From positions 1 to 60,693 of the forward strand of contig NZ_CADCJB010000005.1 in NCBI RefSeq assembly GCF_902801725.1: a stretch of 60,693 nt of DNA, in the 5' to 3' direction. The notes beneath the pieces were generated by a model that worked only from the letters and a program-made list of their open reading frames with translations, did not search any database and had not been told where the DNA came from. Positions within the stretch are counted from its first letter, which is position 1, and each line of letters begins with the position of its first letter. Shown one piece after another: positions 9,362 through 18,236 of the stretch. This stretch comes from an uncultured Methanobrevibacter sp. (lineage in GTDB: Archaea > Methanobacteriota > Methanobacteria > Methanobacteriales > Methanobacteriaceae). The position numbers were made by a program, and so were the translations under genes.

Positions 9362-11536
9362 ATGAAAATTAAGCATGTGGTAATCTTATTAATATTGGCA
9401 TGTTTTTTGATTTCGCTTTCAAACGTATCGGCGAATGATGATCTGAACATGAAAAATATTAGTACGGTTGATGAAAAAATTGATTTGGAAGTTTCAAAGG
9501 ATATTGAAACTATTGACGATTTGGACAGAGAAATTCAAAACGCAAAGCCCAATTCAACAATTAAGCTAGAAAATGACATAATGGTCAATCAGGATACAAA
9601 ATGTAAAGGTCTTGAAATATCAGAAAGGATAACTCTCGACGGTCAGGGCCATAAGATTGACGGAAATTCATCCAATATGGACTTTTTATTAAGGGTTCAC
9701 GCTGATGGTGTTTCCTTAAAGAATGTTGTTTTTACCAATTGGGACTTGACATATTCGTTCAATCTCATCGAATGGATAGGAGCCAATGGTGAGATGAAAA
9801 ATTGTACTTTTATCAATAACACTGCACTTTATGGTGGTGCTGTTGACTGGACAGGAATAAACGGTTTTTTAATCAATTCTACATTTATAAACAATACTGC
9901 TGAAAATGGAGGCGGATTGTACTGGTATGGTATAGAAGGAACTATAGCCAATTGTATCTTTTTCAACAATACTGCTGAAATTGGTGGTGCAGTATACATT
10001 ACCGGAAGGGATACAAAATTGGACGCTTCCAAATTTAGAATTAATTCTGCTAATGATATGGGCGGAGCAGTATATGCTGAAGGACTTAACTTTGTTTTGT
10101 CAAAATGTGATTTTGCAAACAATACTGCAATTAATGGTGGTGCTTTTTATTCAATTGCCTATCCTAATCTGATTGATTCATGCAATTTCACAGATAACAG
10201 TGCTGATGAAACTGCAGGTGCTATTTATCTGGCATCAGACAATAATACCGTAAAAAATTCAATATTTAGAAATAACTCTGCTGCTAGCAATGGTGGAGCA
10301 ATATACAGTGATGTAAACGATGAATTATTTGTATTGAACTCAAAATTCAATAATAATTCAGCTGAGGAATTTGGTGGAGCCATAATGGTGGATTCCTATG
10401 CAAATATTGTCAATTCAACATTTGATGGTAATAATGCAACAACTGGTGGTGCAGTATATTCTGATAGTGAAACAGAATTTACAAATTCAACATTTTCAAA
10501 CAATCGTGCTGAAAATGGTGGTGCAATGGCTGTCAATGATGGTTCTATTGTCAACACAGCATTTGTTAAAAACTTTGCAAATCAAACTGGTGGAGCTATC
10601 TATGTTTCAGGCGATTTTAATCTAGATAAAGTTTATTTCAACAATAATACTGCAGGCAATGGATCAGAAAATATTTATTTGGATGATGCACATGTTACCA
10701 TGGTCATGAACATGACAATTGGCATTAAAAACATTACTTTTGGTGATACTCTAAATGTTAAGGTTACATTGCCAAAGGATATAACAAAAGGAATGATTAA
10801 GGTTAATGTAAATGGTAAGATATATAAGACTAACTTAACAAGTAATCAGGCAACAGTAAATGTTGCTAACTTGAACAGCGGGTCTTATAGTGTTTTGGTG
10901 TTTTATGAAGGCAGTGAATTTAACTCCACTACATTTGATTATGAAGTGGATGTTTTCCAAAGACCGGTTGTAATAAGTGCAGCTAAAAAAAGCTTTGTAA
11001 TCAATTATGCAGGTAAGTATTCCGTTGTGGTTAAAGGTAAAAACGGAAAAGTTATTGCTGGTCAAAAAGTGTCATTTTACATCAACAATAAAAAAATCAA
11101 AACAGTCACTACCAGCAAGAAAGGTGTTGCAGCTATTACACTTGCCGCAGGTAAGTTGAGATCACTCAAGGCAGGCTACAAGACTTTGAAGGTTACCATG
11201 TCAAGTAATTTCAATCCGAATTCAAAATCAGTTAAAATAACTATCAAAAAGGAAAGGACAAAGGTTGTTGCCAATAAGAAAACATTCAAAAAGTCACTCA
11301 GGATTAAAAAGTACACAATCCAATTGAAAAACAGCAAAAATAAGGTCATTAAGAAAGCTGTGGTATACTTGAAAGTAAAAGGTAAAACTTACAAAGCAAA
11401 AACCAATTCAAAAGGAAAAGCAACCTTTAAGATTACTAAACTTTACAAAAAAGGTAAGTTTACAGCTAAAATTACCTTTAAAACTAATAAATATTACATG
11501 GGTGTAAGTAAAAAGGTTAGATTAACTATTAGATGA
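9362..11536 (+). CDS. Adhesin-like protein with GGA beta-helix repeats and Ig-like C-terminus
   Basis: The start at 9362 begins directly with a signal peptide (MKIKHVVILLILACFLISL, cleavage after VSA). The mature protein opens with an Asp/Glu-rich segment and a strand TLDGQGHKIDGN. About a dozen beta-helix turns at about residues 140-440 follow the pattern GGA[VI]Y...F.NNTA, the GGA[ILV]/FxxN repeat known from polymorphic membrane proteins. Then come beta-sandwich segments: TLNVKVTLPKDITKGM near 465, a repeat with GQKVSFYINNKKIKTVTT, and a very Lys-rich domain ending MGVSKKVRLTIR. No membrane anchor is visible. The basic C-terminal domains may bind the pseudomurein wall; that is inference. 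A second adhesin gene follows after only 10 nt, so the two are probably one transcript. Confidence 0.88.
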   Translation: MKIKHVVILLILACFLISLSNVSANDDLNMKNISTVDEKIDLEVSKDIETIDDLDREIQNAKPNSTIKLENDIMVNQDTKCKGLEISERITLDGQGHKIDGNSSNMDFLLRVHADGVSLKNVVFTNWDLTYSFNLIEWIGANGEMKNCTFINNTALYGGAVDWTGINGFLINSTFINNTAENGGGLYWYGIEGTIANCIFFNNTAEIGGAVYITGRDTKLDASKFRINSANDMGGAVYAEGLNFVLSKCDFANNTAINGGAFYSIAYPNLIDSCNFTDNSADETAGAIYLASDNNTVKNSIFRNNSAASNGGAIYSDVNDELFVLNSKFNNNSAEEFGGAIMVDSYANIVNSTFDGNNATTGGAVYSDSETEFTNSTFSNNRAENGGAMAVNDGSIVNTAFVKNFANQTGGAIYVSGDFNLDKVYFNNNTAGNGSENIYLDDAHVTMVMNMTIGIKNITFGDTLNVKVTLPKDITKGMIKVNVNGKIYKTNLTSNQATVNVANLNSGSYSVLVFYEGSEFNSTTFDYEVDVFQRPVVISAAKKSFVINYAGKYSVVVKGKNGKVIAGQKVSFYINNKKIKTVTTSKKGVAAITLAAGKLRSLKAGYKTLKVTMSSNFNPNSKSVKITIKKERTKVVANKKTFKKSLRIKKYTIQLKNSKNKVIKKAVVYLKVKGKTYKAKTNSKGKATFKITKLYKKGKFTAKITFKTNKYYMGVSKKVRLTIR

Positions 11537-11546
11537 GGTCATTAAT

Positions 11547-14500
11547 ATGAAAGGAAAATTGGTGGTTATTTGTTTGTTGTTATTTATTTTATGCTCAATT
11601 TCAACAGTTTGTGCTGAAGATACTAATGACACTCAAATAATGAGGGAAAGCGATGCGATTGATAATTTGGAAGTCTCCAATGATGCAGTACTGACAGACT
11701 CTTCAGGTGATCTTCAAAAGATTATCAGTTCAGCATCTCAAGGTTCAACAGTAAAATTAAACAGTAGTTATTCTCCGGCAAGTAATATAGACATTGATAA
11801 ATCATTGACTATTGACGGAGCAGGAAATACAATACATTGTAACAAAGGTTCAATTAAGTCATCAAGCGGTTATATCACATTGAAGAACTTGAAGTTTGTA
11901 GATGGAAATACACACGACGGTGGGGCTGTATACATTACAGGTTCCGCTAAATTTACTATTATTAACTGTACATTCATAAACAATAAAGCAAGCAGTTATG
12001 GCGGTGCAATTTATAATAATGTCCTTGATACTTTAACTATCAAAGATTGTAAATTCACAGGAAACGAGGCAGGAGTCTCAGGAGGCGCAATTTACTCAAA
12101 AGGAATTGTTGAAGTTGATAAATCAGTCTTTGAAAAGAATCATGTAAGAGTTGATGGTGGAGCTATTAAAAGTGAAAAAACAGTTGACATATCAAATTCA
12201 GTATTTAATTTAAATTATGTTTCTCTTAAAGATGCTCCAGCATATGGTGGTGCTATTAATGCTAAAAAAGATACTTTCATTGATAATTGTACATTTAATG
12301 GAAATTCTGCAAATACTGGTGGTGCAATTTTTTCATATGGTGATTTGATAATTGAAAATTCACAATTCATTAATAACACAGCTAAAAAAGGAGGTGCTGT
12401 CAAAGTATCCAGTGACAGTTATGTCTATATTGAAAAATCAACCTTCAAAAAGAATATTGCTACAGATGATTGTGGAGGAGCAGTATATTCAAACAAAGGA
12501 GTGCATATTGGAAATTCCGTTTTTGAGCTCAACACAGCAAAAGCAAAAGGTGGAGCTATTCAAACTGAATACGTCCAGTTCTCCGGAAAAAACACATTTA
12601 CAAACAACTCTGCAAAAGACCATGGTGGTGCAGTCTACACAGATAAAATAGGAACCACCAACAGCAACTTAATTTTCAGCGGCAATCATGCAGACAGTGA
12701 TTTTGGTGGTGCAATATACATTAACAAGAAATCAGGTGATGTAAGATTTTATTCATCCGTATTTAAAAACAACCATGCAAATGCCGGTGATGGTGGAGCT
12801 ATACACTCAGACAGCGGTTCAACCAATCTTTTCTTTACCAATTGTACTTTCACATCAAACTATGCAAATGGAGGTAAAGAAAAACGTTATGGGGGAGCAG
12901 TACGTTCCAAAGGCAGTATTAATGTAAATAACTGTACATTTAAAGATAATTGGGCTGAAAACCATGGTGGAGCAATATATACAGAAACACTAAGTGAAAT
13001 TAAAAATTCAGTATTTATATCAAATCAGGTTAAAAAAGAAAAAGGAGGCGCAGTATATATAAACAATGCATGCACCATGACAATTTCCGGTAATTACTTT
13101 GAAAAGAATGGTGGAGCTGCATCACGTGGAGGAGCCATCTATACTGATTCTATAAATGCACATCTAAAATTGACCAACAATGCATTCATTGAAAACTCAG
13201 CTGGCGACCAAGGACGTTCAGTTTTCAACTCTGGTTATTATGATGACGTATCAAATAACTGGTGGGGTTTAAATGGAGTTGGAATTGGAAATCAGCTAAA
13301 AGAATATCACAGGATTGGAAAAAATACTGATAGAGGTGACTCCAAACCTCTCACAGTTTCCATAGTTGCAGACAAAGATGTTTACAGTGGTGTCAAAACT
13401 ACAATTAAGGTTTCATTTACAGGTCCTGTAACATATTATGTTTTAGACACATTGAAATATTCATCAAACAAAAAAGGCGAGTTCATAACCAAGAAAATCA
13501 ATGCAAACTCACTTGATTTGATTTATGTTCCGAATGAAACAGGAACTCATAAGTTTGATTTTACAATCAACTCCCAGAAACTGTCCTTTAATATGAATGT
13601 TAAATACATCAGCGTATATGGTTATGATATCACAAAGACTTTCGGTGATGACCAGTTGTATTCAGCTGTATTCAAGGATAAAAACGGAAAATACCTTGCA
13701 AAAGGAACAAAGGTCACATTCATTGTAAACAATGCCAAGTACATAAGTACTGTCGGTGATGACGGAGCTGCAATCCTTTATACTACATTTGAACCAGGCA
13801 CATACACTGTAAAAGCAGTGAACGATGCAACTGGTGAATCATTCACAAACAAGATTACTGTGACAAAAAGGAATGTGACATATAACATCAATGATCCTTA
13901 CATAATTAAGGTCAACGCTTCAGCAAATCAGACTGTAACATTCAAAATTGGAAGCAAAACATTCACAGACAAAACTTCAGAGATGGGAATAGCTTGCTTC
14001 GCTTTGAATGTGACTGCAGGTAATTACATGGTTGAAACAACATTTGCCGGTAAAACCATCAAAGATTATATTACTGTAGCAAACAAATATTCCGTCATTG
14101 ATTTGGGTCTTAATGGCACAACATACGGTGCACTGCTACCGATATATTCAAATGAAACATTTAAAATGATTTCGGATGGTGCAATGTATTCCGTTCTTGG
14201 AAAAGATACCTACAGATATGTTATGGGAAACGGTGAAGCATTCATTCTATACAACGTCACTGTTTCAAATTCACAGGAACTAACAGAAGTATTTAGAAAA
14301 ATGGTACGCACAGACTATAAAGTCGACGTCACAATCATAAACTTCAAGAAAAACACATATAAGGTTACAGAGAACTTCTGGAGGGATACTGAATGGTATT
14401 ATCTTAGCCATCTCACACACGGTTCATTAATCATTCACGGTAACGGTTCAACACTTGTGGATGACTACAAGCACAATTTCATAGGTATGGAACCGGGTTC

Positions 14501-16721
14501 AAACCTCATGGTGGACAATCTCGAATTCAAGAAATTCTACAGAGTGTTTGCAAATAGCGGAGAAGTGTACTGTGAAAACTGTACATTCACAGAAAACAAT
14601 GCAAAATTCTGGTCAACAGCAACCCCAGGTTCTGTAATCTACAACAAGAACAAGGCAACATTCAAGAACTGCATATTCAATAAGAACGACAACAGTGGAA
14701 GTGGTAGCGGTAAACTTGGAGGCGTTTTATATGCCGATAAGAATTCCCTAACAAACTTCATCAAATGTAGCTTCAAAACCGACGACGATAACATTAGAGC
14801 AAAAGCAAAAAGTATGGTTGTCATTTATGACGATGTATGGGACACCTATAATCATCTCGTAGAAAACAGTTACTTTGACGAGAACTCCAGCGTATCCGTC
14901 AGATCAATATACTCTTTAAAAAATAATGCAACCAAAAATTTCTACATAAAAAATATGAGTGATTTGAATGAGTTTAACAGATGGGTAGAGGGTATAAACA
15001 ATGTGACATTATTCAACGTTACTTTAAGTAAAGGAGAATATATCTTGTCTGCCGATGATATTAAAGAATATAGGAAAAGTACTGAATGGCGTGGAGCATC
15101 GATGGATAATATGGTAATATGGAATATTATATGGGACAAGGCATTTTTAGATCTCAAATCAAAACCAGTAATAATCAACGGTAACGGAGCTACCATAAAA
15201 CTTACAGGAAATGGCATTTCTGATGATTATCACTTTGCATACGTTCCGAACTACGGGTCTCTCACATTGATAAATCTTACATTATCTGGATTCAATACAG
15301 CAATCCTGAATTATGGTACATTCACAGCAATTAACTGCACATTTAAAGACAACAAAATCAAATATGCAATGAAAAATGGTGATTTCGGTGGTGCAATTAG
15401 AAACTTTGGTAATGTATACTGCTACAATTCAGTGTTCAAGGACAATGCAGCCAATAAAGGTGCTGCATACTACAGTGATGGAAAAGGTACAAATGGAGTA
15501 TTCTTCAACTGTGAATTTACAGGAAACTTAATTAAGTCCAATTTGGTATGGAAAAACAATAACAAAAATGATTTTGAAATCGATAAATTGTCAGTAGTCA
15601 AATTGGTAAACTGCAAAGGATGCTCCCCATCTACAATAAACACTGAAGATGGAGGAATTTATCTCGTTAGGGAAAATTTAAACAATGCTGTCTATAATGC
15701 TGTTGTAGATAATATGGCTTCATTAATGAAAGTTACAAAAATCGTTAACGGAAACACAAAATATGATGTCATAAACATTACAATGCTTAAAGGTGATTAC
15801 GGTGTTATGCCTAATTCCAAAAGTCTCTTCAAGGCGGATTATGGATTACTCATCATCAATGGTGGAGGCGCAAGAATATTCGTTCAGAATCAACATGATG
15901 ATGATACAACACAGTTCCTCGCCCTAGCTCTCCGTGGAAATGTACATCTCAATAATCTGATTATTGAAGGATTCAATATCGCTATTGACAATTTAGGAAA
16001 AGTGACAATACTCAACTCTGTATTCAACAATAATAAGGTAGACTACAAATTCAAGGATGATTATGGCGGTGCAATTGTAAACAAAGGTATCTTGAATGTT
16101 TTTAATTCCACATTTACAAACAATTATGCTAAATATGGTGGAGCTATTTTCAACAAAGGAACTGCCAAAGTCATAAAGTCAATCTTTTCGGATAATACTG
16201 GTTATTCATCAGTTAAAAATCTAGGCAATAAAATCGACATCTACAATGATGACGGTTCTCTTGAAGATGTTATCATATTTGGAAAAGACCATAGAAACTT
16301 TGAAAAACATCCGATGGCATCCTGGAGAAAGGATTTGCTTGAAAGTAGTTTTGTTGTACTTACCGCAGCAATTTCTGCCGGTGCAGGATGGGGTATTGCA
16401 GCAACAGGGCATGCCCTTGCTCCATTAATATCAATGGGTGTTAATGCAATAATAGGTGGTATTTTAGGCGGAGCTTATGGTGCAATATATGCAAATGATC
16501 ATCATGATTACAGCACCTTCTGGAGTGATGTATTGAAAGGTGTCGGAAGAGGACTGCAATTTTCACCATTTGGTGGTGCAATTAATGGTATTGCAAAAGG
16601 AGGAGCCATGAAAGTGGCAGTAGTCCAGTTATTTGGAAAAACAGCTGCTAAACTTGATAAAAAAGCAATCTCTATTGTGAACAACAATCAAAAACAGAAT
16701 AAAATCGTGTACTTTACTTAA
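11547..16721 (+). CDS. Giant adhesin-like protein with glycine-zipper C-terminus
   Basis: This 1724-aa secreted protein starts MKGKLVVICLLLFILCSIST, with cleavage after VCA|ED. Residues about 90-590 are a dense GGA[IV]/FxxN beta-helix. Residues about 600-780 hold Ig-like beta-sandwich modules (AVFKDKNGKYLAKGTKVTFI), and about 780-1600 carry further beta-helix blocks, with GNGSTLVDD, GNGATIKLTGN and GGGARIF at the start of each. The last ~110 residues differ: two Gly/Ala-rich hydrophobic stretches (VVLTAAISAGAGWGIAATG and NAIIGGILGGAYGAIYA), then a Gly-rich amphipathic part and a polar tail, resembling a glycine-zipper membrane insertion segment. This may be the anchor or an effector-like domain. 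GAGGTC precedes the ATG. The stop codon lies in a strong terminator hairpin. Confidence 0.88.
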   Translation: MKGKLVVICLLLFILCSISTVCAEDTNDTQIMRESDAIDNLEVSNDAVLTDSSGDLQKIISSASQGSTVKLNSSYSPASNIDIDKSLTIDGAGNTIHCNKGSIKSSSGYITLKNLKFVDGNTHDGGAVYITGSAKFTIINCTFINNKASSYGGAIYNNVLDTLTIKDCKFTGNEAGVSGGAIYSKGIVEVDKSVFEKNHVRVDGGAIKSEKTVDISNSVFNLNYVSLKDAPAYGGAINAKKDTFIDNCTFNGNSANTGGAIFSYGDLIIENSQFINNTAKKGGAVKVSSDSYVYIEKSTFKKNIATDDCGGAVYSNKGVHIGNSVFELNTAKAKGGAIQTEYVQFSGKNTFTNNSAKDHGGAVYTDKIGTTNSNLIFSGNHADSDFGGAIYINKKSGDVRFYSSVFKNNHANAGDGGAIHSDSGSTNLFFTNCTFTSNYANGGKEKRYGGAVRSKGSINVNNCTFKDNWAENHGGAIYTETLSEIKNSVFISNQVKKEKGGAVYINNACTMTISGNYFEKNGGAASRGGAIYTDSINAHLKLTNNAFIENSAGDQGRSVFNSGYYDDVSNNWWGLNGVGIGNQLKEYHRIGKNTDRGDSKPLTVSIVADKDVYSGVKTTIKVSFTGPVTYYVLDTLKYSSNKKGEFITKKINANSLDLIYVPNETGTHKFDFTINSQKLSFNMNVKYISVYGYDITKTFGDDQLYSAVFKDKNGKYLAKGTKVTFIVNNAKYISTVGDDGAAILYTTFEPGTYTVKAVNDATGESFTNKITVTKRNVTYNINDPYIIKVNASANQTVTFKIGSKTFTDKTSEMGIACFALNVTAGNYMVETTFAGKTIKDYITVANKYSVIDLGLNGTTYGALLPIYSNETFKMISDGAMYSVLGKDTYRYVMGNGEAFILYNVTVSNSQELTEVFRKMVRTDYKVDVTIINFKKNTYKVTENFWRDTEWYYLSHLTHGSLIIHGNGSTLVDDYKHNFIGMEPGSNLMVDNLEFKKFYRVFANSGEVYCENCTFTENNAKFWSTATPGSVIYNKNKATFKNCIFNKNDNSGSGSGKLGGVLYADKNSLTNFIKCSFKTDDDNIRAKAKSMVVIYDDVWDTYNHLVENSYFDENSSVSVRSIYSLKNNATKNFYIKNMSDLNEFNRWVEGINNVTLFNVTLSKGEYILSADDIKEYRKSTEWRGASMDNMVIWNIIWDKAFLDLKSKPVIINGNGATIKLTGNGISDDYHFAYVPNYGSLTLINLTLSGFNTAILNYGTFTAINCTFKDNKIKYAMKNGDFGGAIRNFGNVYCYNSVFKDNAANKGAAYYSDGKGTNGVFFNCEFTGNLIKSNLVWKNNNKNDFEIDKLSVVKLVNCKGCSPSTINTEDGGIYLVRENLNNAVYNAVVDNMASLMKVTKIVNGNTKYDVINITMLKGDYGVMPNSKSLFKADYGLLIINGGGARIFVQNQHDDDTTQFLALALRGNVHLNNLIIEGFNIAIDNLGKVTILNSVFNNNKVDYKFKDDYGGAIVNKGILNVFNSTFTNNYAKYGGAIFNKGTAKVIKSIFSDNTGYSSVKNLGNKIDIYNDDGSLEDVIIFGKDHRNFEKHPMASWRKDLLESSFVVLTAAISAGAGWGIAATGHALAPLISMGVNAIIGGILGGAYGAIYANDHHDYSTFWSDVLKGVGRGLQFSPFGGAINGIAKGGAMKVAVVQLFGKTAAKLDKKAISIVNNNQKQNKIVYFT

Positions 16722-16768
16722 ATGAATGTCTCGCCTTTAAACAGGCGAGCAATTCATTACTTTTTTTT
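16721..16768 (+). terminator. Strong stem-loop terminator after the giant adhesin gene
   Basis: A perfect CTCGCCT/AGGCGAG stem (16730-16736 with 16743-16749) closes a 6-nt loop. An outer AATGAAT/ATTCATT stem (16721-16727 with 16752-16758) is separated by a 2-nt internal loop. Eight T follow at 16761-16768. The last base of the stop codon is the first base of the outer stem. This is an intrinsic-type terminator, unusually GC-rich for this genome. Confidence 0.75.
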
Positions 16769-16979
16769 ATTTTTGGATTTAGTCAAATATAGCTTTAAAA
16801 TCAACTACTTTTTAATATAGTATTATTGTGCATGCATCATCACTTTTAACATGGGTGATTCATTGCATTGCTGACAGTAATTTAGTTGCATTTAGGCATG
16901 TGCATTTAACATTTATCAGTTTCAACTGTTTGAATGCATTGTCCTAAAACCAGTTAAATTAAATTAAAGGAGATATATT

Positions 16980-17122
16980 ATGAAAATGATATTTGCAATA
17001 TTGATGTTTGCAGTAGTATTCGGACTTCTCATTGGTGGAGTTTCTGCTGAAGTGGAACTTGTGGAACTACCAACTATGATATGGACACAGTTGTAAATAT
17101 GGTAAATTCAGTGAAAGACTAA
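16980..17122 (+). pseudogene. Frameshifted gene for a small secreted peptide
   Basis: AAAGGAG lies 8 nt upstream of the ATG at 16980. The frame encodes a clear signal peptide (MKMIFAILMFAVVFGLLIGG, then VSA) and runs only to a stop at 17096 with an implausible tail. Adding one A at the GAA codon at 17049-17051 joins it to the frame that ends at 17122. The protein would then be 47 aa with mature part ESGTCGTTNYDMDTVVNM plus VNSVKD. The join falls exactly after the predicted cleavage site. Either this is a decayed gene, or a base is missing from the assembly. The family is not recognised. It lies behind the adhesin terminator and has no obvious partner. Confidence 0.55.
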
Positions 17123-17372
17123 ATTGTTTGAATGTAACTTTTTTGTGAATTTTTTGGTCGCATCAGGTGGTGTGGTCGGCACTATTTTTTTAGATATAAT
17201 TTTTTACATAGTATTTATGCTTTTTTTTTAAAAGTTGTTTATCCTTATTTTTGATATATTTTACATAAGTGCGGTTTTCTTTAATGTTTATGCATTATTA
17301 TTTAAATCTAATTCAATGAAATTTTGGATTTAAAATTTAACAATTAAATATGTGAATTTATAAATTATACTT

Positions 17373-18167
17373 ATGGATGTTTTTTTGATTATTTATGAAT
17401 TCGTCATTGCAATTTTAATATTTGGAGTATTATTTATTGCTGGAAAATTTATTTCTAAAAAATTAAAAGCCAGTAACAGTAGGATTTTAAATCCACTTGA
17501 ATACTTTCCAGAAGAAGAAGTTCAAACATTAAAACAAGTTTTTTACTTGGTAATGATGTTAATCTTCTTTGTTTTCATAATATATATAATTGTAGTACGA
17601 GGAAATGATTTTATAGGTGTTGCTGTTGTACAGCTGATTGTGTCATTATATATTGCATTCACTTTAGATTACAGTTCCTTGAAGAATAAAATATTATTCT
17701 TCCTGTTAATACCATATGAAGCTATAGCACTCTTTGTTTTTAATGAATCTCTTGTATTCTTGCCAATTTATATAATGCATGTTCTTGTTTATGCATATTT
17801 GATAAAGGTATATTTCGATAAATTTAGGAAGTATACAGAGACAAATAGTCTTGGAATTACTATTATACTTTTATTCTCAATTATTTTTGTTACTTTCCTT
17901 GTAACATGCATTGCAGAAAGTGTTGATCCTTTAAGTTCATTGGTCATGGTTTCAAATGCATTTACAAGTAATGGTTATGCAATACTTGGAAGCACAGGTG
18001 TTGGTAAATTGACTGCATTGATTTTAGTTTGGAGTGGATACACTATATCTGGTGTAGGTACTGCAACATTAACTGCCGCAATTTTAATAAGACATCATAA
18101 AAAACGTGAAAATGAATTAAACAAACGTTTGGATGAATTAGAATCATTAATTAAAAATAATAAATAA
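17373..18167 (+). CDS. Multi-pass membrane protein with ion-channel-like pore segment
   Basis: This 264-aa protein has about seven hydrophobic segments (residues 4-27, 57-76, 79-97, 106-121, 124-143, 160-181, 212-236) and a charged C-terminal helix rich in Lys, Glu and Leu. Between the last two helices, SSLVMVSNAFTSNGYAILG is followed by VGKLTALILVWSGYTISGVG. The order is helix, short pore-helix-like segment, Gly-Tyr loop, helix, which resembles the two-helix potassium-channel fold, although the TVGYG filter is replaced by SNGYA. Ion transport is a reasonable inference, not shown. It stands alone between the mini-peptide remnant and a convergent phosphodiesterase gene. Confidence 0.7.
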   Translation: MDVFLIIYEFVIAILIFGVLFIAGKFISKKLKASNSRILNPLEYFPEEEVQTLKQVFYLVMMLIFFVFIIYIIVVRGNDFIGVAVVQLIVSLYIAFTLDYSSLKNKILFFLLIPYEAIALFVFNESLVFLPIYIMHVLVYAYLIKVYFDKFRKYTETNSLGITIILLFSIIFVTFLVTCIAESVDPLSSLVMVSNAFTSNGYAILGSTGVGKLTALILVWSGYTISGVGTATLTAAILIRHHKKRENELNKRLDELESLIKNNK

Positions 18168-18236
18168 TAAGAAATGGATTATACTAATATCCATGTCTTA
18201 TTGTATTCTTTGATATTTTTTGAAGTTATGTCTGAA

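Noticed and set aside
12300-13150. Regular short DNA repeats (GGTGGTGCA/GGTGGAGC words) that could look like a CRISPR or satellite array
   Set aside because: They are codons for GGA[IV]Y turns of the beta-helix, all in frame, with variable spacing and no identical repeat-spacer structure.
16800-16960. ATGCAT/TGCATT words repeated in the gap after the giant adhesin gene, considered as a riboswitch or structured RNA
   Set aside because: I could not build a stable paired structure, and no conserved riboswitch core is recognisable.
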